Positions 58,390-64,000 of a stretch of DNA of 64,000 nt are shown in pieces (the first letter of the stretch is position 1; the number at the start of each line of letters is the position of its first letter). The position numbers and the translations under genes are program-made. A model generated the notes under the pieces. That model was not told the origin of the DNA. It searched no databases and saw only the letters and a list, made by a program, of their open reading frames with translations. Location: positions 2,455,001-2,519,000 of the forward strand of contig JARFIW010000115.1 of the NCBI GenBank assembly GCA_036346225.1, given 5' to 3'. The stretch comes from Platerodrilus igneus (lineage: Eukaryota; Arthropoda; Insecta; Coleoptera; Lycidae).

Positions 58390-61300
58390 AAGCAATGACA
58401 ATGATCAATGGTCGAGGGTCCGAATCAACAAGTGTCTAGGATTGAGGATCGAAGGTTGAAGTTCGAAGGTCAACGATTGAAGATCGAAAGATTGAAGATT
58501 GATGATTGAAGGTTGAAGATTAAAAGTTGATGACCGAAAATTGAAGATTAAAGATCCAAGATTCGAGATTCGAAATTAAGAAACAAGATTCTAAATTCAA
58601 AATTCAACATTTAAGATTTAGGATTCGAGATCGCGATTAGAAATTCTAAGTTCGAGATGGAAGTTTCGAGAATCGTGATCACATTGAAAATTCAAGATAT
58701 AAGCAACATGGCTCAAGTTTCAAAATTCAAGATTCGAGTTTCGAGATTCAAGTTTCAAGTTTCGACTTTAGTGATATGATATTCGAAATTCGAATTTCAC
58801 GAGTCAAAATTTCAGATTCAAAATTCAAGGTCCAAGATTCGCGATTTAAAATCCAAAATTCACGATCCAGGATTCAAATTCAAGATCCAGCATTCAAGAT
58901 TCGAGAGTCAAGTTACAAGATACAAGATCAAAATCCCAAACCACGGTTCAAAGTTCAAGATTCAAGGTTAAAGATCGGAGATGCAATATTCAAGTTGCAA
59001 GTTTCAAAAAGCAAAGTTCAAGTATCAAGTTTCAAGTTTGAAGATTCAAGATTCAAGATTCAGGATTCAGGATTCAGGATTCAAAATTCAGGATTCAGGA
59101 TTCCGGATTCAGGTTTCCGGATTAGAGATTAGAGATTAGAGATTAGGGATTAGGGATTAGGGATTAGAGATTAGAGATTAGAGATTAGAGATTAGAGATT
59201 AGAGATTAGAGATTAGAGATTAGAGATTAGAGATTAGAGATTAAAGATTAAAGATTAAAGATTAAAGATTAAAGATTAAAGATTAAAGATTAAAGATTAA
59301 AGATTAAAGATTAAAGATTAAAAATTAAAGATTAAAGATTAAAGATTAAAGATTAAAGATTAAAGATTAAAGATTAAAGATTAAAGATTAAAGATTAAAG
59401 ATTAAAGATTAAAGATTAAAGATTAAAGATTAAAGATTAAAGATTAAAGATTAAAGATTAAAGATTAAAGATTAAAGATTAAAGATTAAAGATTAAAGAT
59501 TAAAGATTAAAGATTAAAGATTAAAGATTAAAGATTAAAGATTAAAGATTAAAGATTAAAGATTAAAGATTAAAGATTAAAGATTAAAGATTAAAGATTA
59601 AAGATTAAAGATTAAAGATTAAAGATTAAAGATTAAAGATTAAAGATTAAAGATTAAAGATTAAAGATTAAAGATTAAAGATTAAAGATTAAAGATTAAA
59701 GATTAAAGATTAAAGATTAAAGATTAAAGATTAAAGATTAAAGATTAAAGATTAAAGATTAAAGATTAAAGATTAAAGATTAAAGATTAAAGATTAAAGA
59801 TTAAAGATTAAAGATTAAAGATTAAAGATTAAAGATTAAAGATTAAAGATTAAAGATTAAAGATTAAAGATTAAAGATTAAAGATTAAAGATTAAAGATT
59901 AAAGATTAAAGATTTAAGTTTCAAAATCAAGTTTAAAGTTTCGAGTCTCCAGTTTCAAGTTTCAAGTTTCGACTTTCAAGATTCAACATTCAACGTTCTA
60001 GATGCAAAATCCGAGGTCCAAGGTTCAGGGTTCAAGATTTAGGTTTCAAGCTTCAAGGTTCAAGATGAAAATTTAGGCTTCAAGATTAAAAATCCAGCAT
60101 TCAAAATTCAAGATCCAAACTCTTAGGTTTAGGGTTCAAGGTTCAAAATTAAAGATTCAAGTTTCAAGATTAAAGATTCAGGATTCAAATTTTGAGATCC
60201 AAAATCCAACATCCAAGATTTAAGATTCAAGATCCAAGATTCAAGGTTTAAGATCAAACAATCAAGTGTCAAAATTCAATATTCAAGATCCAAAATCCAA
60301 AACCCAAAGTTCAAGATTCAAGATCGAATATTGAAGATTCAATACTCAAGTTTCAAGATTCAAGTATCAAGACTCAAGTTTCAAGTTACAAGTTTTAGGA
60401 TTAAAGATTCAAGTTTCAAGTTTCAAGTTTCAAGTTTCAAGTTTCAAGTTTCAAGTTTCAAGATCCCAAGTTTCAAGAATCAAGTTTCAAGAATCAAGTT
60501 TAAAGTTTCGAGTTTCAAGTCTCCAGCTTCAAATTTCAAGTTTCAAGTTTCAACTTTCAAGATTCAACATTCAAGATCCAAAATCCGAGGTTCAAGGTTC
60601 GAGATTTAGGTTTCAAGATTCATGGTTCAAGATGAAGATTCGGGCTTCAGGATTCACGATTCAAGATTAAAGATTCAGTATTCAAAATTCAAGATCCAAA
60701 CTCTAAGGTTTCAAGTTAAAAATTCAAGATCCAAGACTCAAAGTTCAAAATTGAGGATTCAAGTTTCAAGATTCAATATTTAAAATTCGGGATTGAAAAT
60801 TCAAGATTCAAAATTCAAGGTTCAAAATTCAAAGTTCAAGATTCAAGGTTCAAGATACAAGATTTAAGATCCAAGATTCAAGTTTCAAGACTGAATATTC
60901 AATATTCAATATTAAGGATTCAAAATCCAAACTCCAAAATCCAAGGTTAAAGATCAAAAATCCGAGGTATGAGGTTTAAGGTTCACTATTCAAGATTTCA
61001 AGATCTAAGATTGAAGATACAATAATTCAAGATTCAAGGTTAAAGATCCAAGACTCAAAGTTCAAGATTGAAGATTCAAGTTTAAAGATTCAATATTTAA
61101 GATTCGGGGTTCAAAATTCACGATGCAAAATCCGAGGTTCAAGATTCAAAGTTCAAGATTCAAGATTTAAAAACCAAGATTCAAGATTCAGCATTTAAAA
61201 TTCAAGCTTCAAGGTTCGAGATTCAAGATTAAAAATTCAATATCAAAGGTTCAAGATTGAAGATTCAAGATTCAATATTTAAGATTCGGGGGTTCAAAAT

Positions 61301-64000
61301 CCAAGGTTCAAGATTCAAAATTTCAGCTTCAAAGTTCATGATTCAAGGTTCAAAATTCAAGTTTCAAAATTGATTATCCAAAATCCAATATCCAAGATTT
61401 GAAGGTTCTGCATTGAAGATTCAAGTTTCAAGATTAAAAATCCAAAATCCAAGGTACAAGATTGAAAGTTTAACATTCAAGGTTCAGGATTGAAGATTCA
61501 AGTTTCAAGACTGAAGATTCAGGATTCAAAATTCGAGATTTAAAATCTAACATCCAATATTCAAGTATTAAGATTCAAGACTTAAGGTTCAAGATTCAAG
61601 ATCGAAGATTCAAGGTTTAAGATCGAACAATCAAGTGTGAAGATTCAATACTCAAGATCCAAAATCCAAAGTTCAAGATTCAAAATCCAATATTGAAGAT
61701 TCAAGATTCAAGTTTCAAGATTAAATGTACAAGATCCAAAATCCGAGGTTCAAGATTTAAGGTCCAATATTGAAGATTCGAGGGTCAAGCTTCAACGTTC
61801 AAGATCCAAAGGCCAAGATCAAAGTTTCAAAATTCAAGATTCAAAGTTCAAGAATCAAGATCCAATATTGAAGCTTCAAGTCTTCAAAGTCCAGGTCAAA
61901 GGTTCAAGAATGAAGATCCAAAATACAGACCCAAAAGTTAAAGGTTCAAGACTCAAGCTTCGAGATCCACGATTCAAGTTTTAAGATTGAAGATTCAAGT
62001 TTCAAGATTGAAGATTCAGGATTCAAAATTGGAGATCTAAATTCCAACATCCAAGATTTAAAGTTCAAGATTCAAGATCCAAGGTTTAAGATCAAACAGT
62101 CAAGTGTGAAGATTCAATATTCAAGATCCAAAATCCATGATTCAAAGTTCAAGAATCAAGTTCCAATATTCAAGATTCAAAGTCCACGATCAAAGATTCA
62201 AGATTCAGGATTCAAGATTCAAAAATGAATATCCAAAATCAAAGGTTTAAGGTTCAAGTCTCAAAGTTCAAGATTGAAGATTAAAGATTGAAGACTGAAG
62301 ATCAAATATTAAAGATTGGCTATTGAATATTGACGATTGAAGATTGAAGGTTGAAGATTAAAGTTTGAAGATTGAAGATTAAAGATTGAAGATTGGAGAA
62401 TAAAGATTGAAGATTAAAGATTGAATATTAAAAACTGAAGATTGAAGAGTAGCGATTGAAGGTTGCAGGTTGAAGATTTAAGATTAGCGATTGAAGGTTG
62501 AAGAGTGAATTTTTCCAATTGATCTAAACCTCGTCGGTTCTAATTATAATCGAAATTCAAATTCAAGATTAAACGTTAAATACAAAATTAAAGGTTAAAG
62601 ATTAAAGGCCAAAGATTGAAGATTGAAAATTGAGTATTGAATATTGAGAATTAGCGATTAAAGATTGAAGACTAGCACTTGAGAGTTAAACGTTGAAGAT
62701 TAAAAATTAAACTCGAAGATTGAAGTTTGGCGTTTGTGGATTAGCGACTGAAAATTGAAGGTTGCAGATTGAAGATGAAAATTGAAGATTGAATATTGAA
62801 GATTAAAAGTTCGAGATACAAAGTTCGATATTCAAGAGAGAATATTCTAAATTCAAGATTCAACATTTAAAATTTGGGGTTCGAGTCACGATTCGAAATT
62901 CAAATTTCGAGACAAGATTCAAAATTCAAGATATAAACATCAAGACTCAAGTTTCAAAATTCAAGATTCGTGTTTCGAGTTTCGAGATATGATAATCAAA
63001 GTTCCTGCTTCGAGAGTCAAAATTAGAGATCCAAAATACAAGATTCAAAATTTAAGCTTCAAGATCCAATGTTCAAGATTCCAAATCCGAGATTCAAGGT
63101 TCAAGATTGAAAATTCAAGATCAAAATACAAAACCCAAGGTTCGAGGTTCAAGATCCAAGATCAAGATTAAAGATTGAAAATCCAAGATTAAAATTTCAA
63201 GATTCAAATATTAATATTCAAATTTCGAGATTCAAGGCTCAAGTTTCAAGATACAAATATCAAGATTCGAGTTTCAAAATTCAAGTTTCAAGATTCAATA
63301 CTCAGGATTCCAAATTTAAGATTCAAGATCCAAACTCGAAGATCCAAGGTTCAAAGTACAAGAATAAATGTTCAAGGTTCAGGATTGAAAATTCGGATTC
63401 AAGTTTCAAGATTCAAAATTCAGGATTCAAGCTCCAATATTGAAGATCCAAGATTCAAGTTTCAAGATTCTATATTTAAGATCCAATGTCCAAGGTTCAA
63501 AATTCAAGATTCAAGTTCCAAAGGATAAGATTCCACTTTCAACATTCAAGATTCAAAGTTCGAGATCAAAGGTTCAAGATTCAAGATCTAAGATTCAAGG
63601 TTCAGGATTCAAGATTCAAAAACGAAGATCCAAAATCCAAGGTTTAAGGTTCAAGATTAAAAATTCATGTTTCAAGATTAAAGATTCAGGATTCAAAATT
63701 GGAGATCTAAATTCCGACGTCCAAGATTCAATATTCAGGATTCAAAATTTAAGATTCAATATCCAAAATCGAAGCTCCAAGGTTCAAGGTTCAAAATTAA
63801 AGATTCGAGATTCGAGGAATCAAGATTCAAAATTCTAGGTTCAAGATTCAAGTTTTAAGATTCAAATTTCAGGATTCAAGGTTTTAGTTTCAAGATAAGA
63901 ATGTCAAGACTCGAGTTTCAAGATTCAATACTCAAGATTTAAAATTTAAGATTCAAGATCCAAAATCGAAGCTCCAAGGTTCAAGGTTCAAAGTTGGGGA
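58390..64000. repeat. heptanucleotide array (AAGATTC type) in the upstream rdgB intron
   Basis: At least 5.6 kb, reaching the window edge, of 7-bp units: GATTCAA, GTTTCAA, GATCCAA, GGTTCAA, GATTGAA and others, with occasional phase slips. It is a degenerate array around one homogeneous core. Seven-residue-periodic frames rich in Lys-Ile-Gln-Asp-Ser are by-products. No rdgB exon was found in it. Confidence 0.93.
59121..59913. repeat. homogeneous (ATTAAAG)n core of the heptamer array
   Basis: The left margin passes from GATTCAG through ATTAGAG, ATTAGGG and back to ATTAGAG. From about 59241 to 59913 it is nearly pure ATTAAAG, about 96 copies with a single variant near 59317. The right margin changes abruptly to TTTCAAG-type units. 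Confidence 0.95.

Noticed and set aside
59121..59180. GATTAGGG copies as an interstitial telomere
   Set aside because: Only a few copies, 7-bp phase rather than 5 (TTAGG) or 6 (TTAGGG), and they grade into ATTAGAG and ATTAAAG.
58776..63838. Lys/Ile/Gln/Asp/Ser heptad-like frames suggesting coiled coils
   Set aside because: Direct translation of the 7-bp array; seven-residue period follows from 7 bp times 3.

Overview
The window is animal nuclear DNA, very probably insect. Two genes show this: the 3' end of a methuselah-type GPCR (a family found in insects and other arthropods) on the + strand at the left edge, and most of retinal degeneration B (rdgB; a PITP-DDHD-LNS2 lipid transfer protein of the PITPNM/Nir family) on the - strand. 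Gene introns are mostly 45-100 bp with normal GT-AG ends. Everything else is transposon, satellite or simple repeat. The species cannot be named from the sequence.

Layout. 1-1025: last five coding exons of the GPCR. 1.15-8.47 kb: AT-rich satellite with a roughly 150-bp motif, containing two blocks in opposite orientation, one of them a near-perfect palindrome. 8.47-10.53 kb: a non-repetitive island with no gene I recognise. 10.53-24.06 kb: the same satellite, with a roughly 562-bp higher-order period in part, carrying a BEL/Pao LTR retrotransposon (12724-19269, 5-bp target duplication AGTGG, many frameshifts). 25.15-58.31 kb: rdgB, with 19 exons placed by matching splice phases. Thirteen of its introns are 45-102 bp. 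The others are swollen: a 16.05-kb intron (25562-41614) of 57-bp and 45-bp minisatellites, ATGAATGA-type repeats and LTRs; a 6.75-kb intron of nested LTR palindromes; a 4.47-kb intron of TTCATTTATT-type repeats; and a 390-bp intron that is almost all one short palindrome. 58.39-64 kb: a 7-bp (AAGATTC/AGATTAA) array inside the rdgB intron upstream of the first visible exon. The rdgB start codon and the N-terminal part of its PITP domain are not in the window.

The most unusual content is a set of LTR-derived units (25.6-50.7 kb). Single LTRs run TGTTACATGCCG...GTATAACA with 4-bp target duplications and, where the internal side survives, are followed by a primer-binding site that matches the tRNA-Lys(CUU) 3' end. 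At least four units instead consist of two LTRs joined head to head, primer-binding sites in the middle and U3 ends outside. Three of these units carry exact 4-bp target duplications and a fourth a one-mismatch duplication, so the inverted dimer itself seems to have integrated. They are nested up to three deep. A small hairpin next to the U3 end keeps its pairing by compensating base changes between LTR families.

Functionally, rdgB encodes a phosphatidylinositol/phosphatidic acid transfer protein acting at ER-plasma membrane contacts, with an FFAT-type VAP-binding motif visible. The GPCR has no evident link to it. The two genes converge across about 24 kb of repeats.
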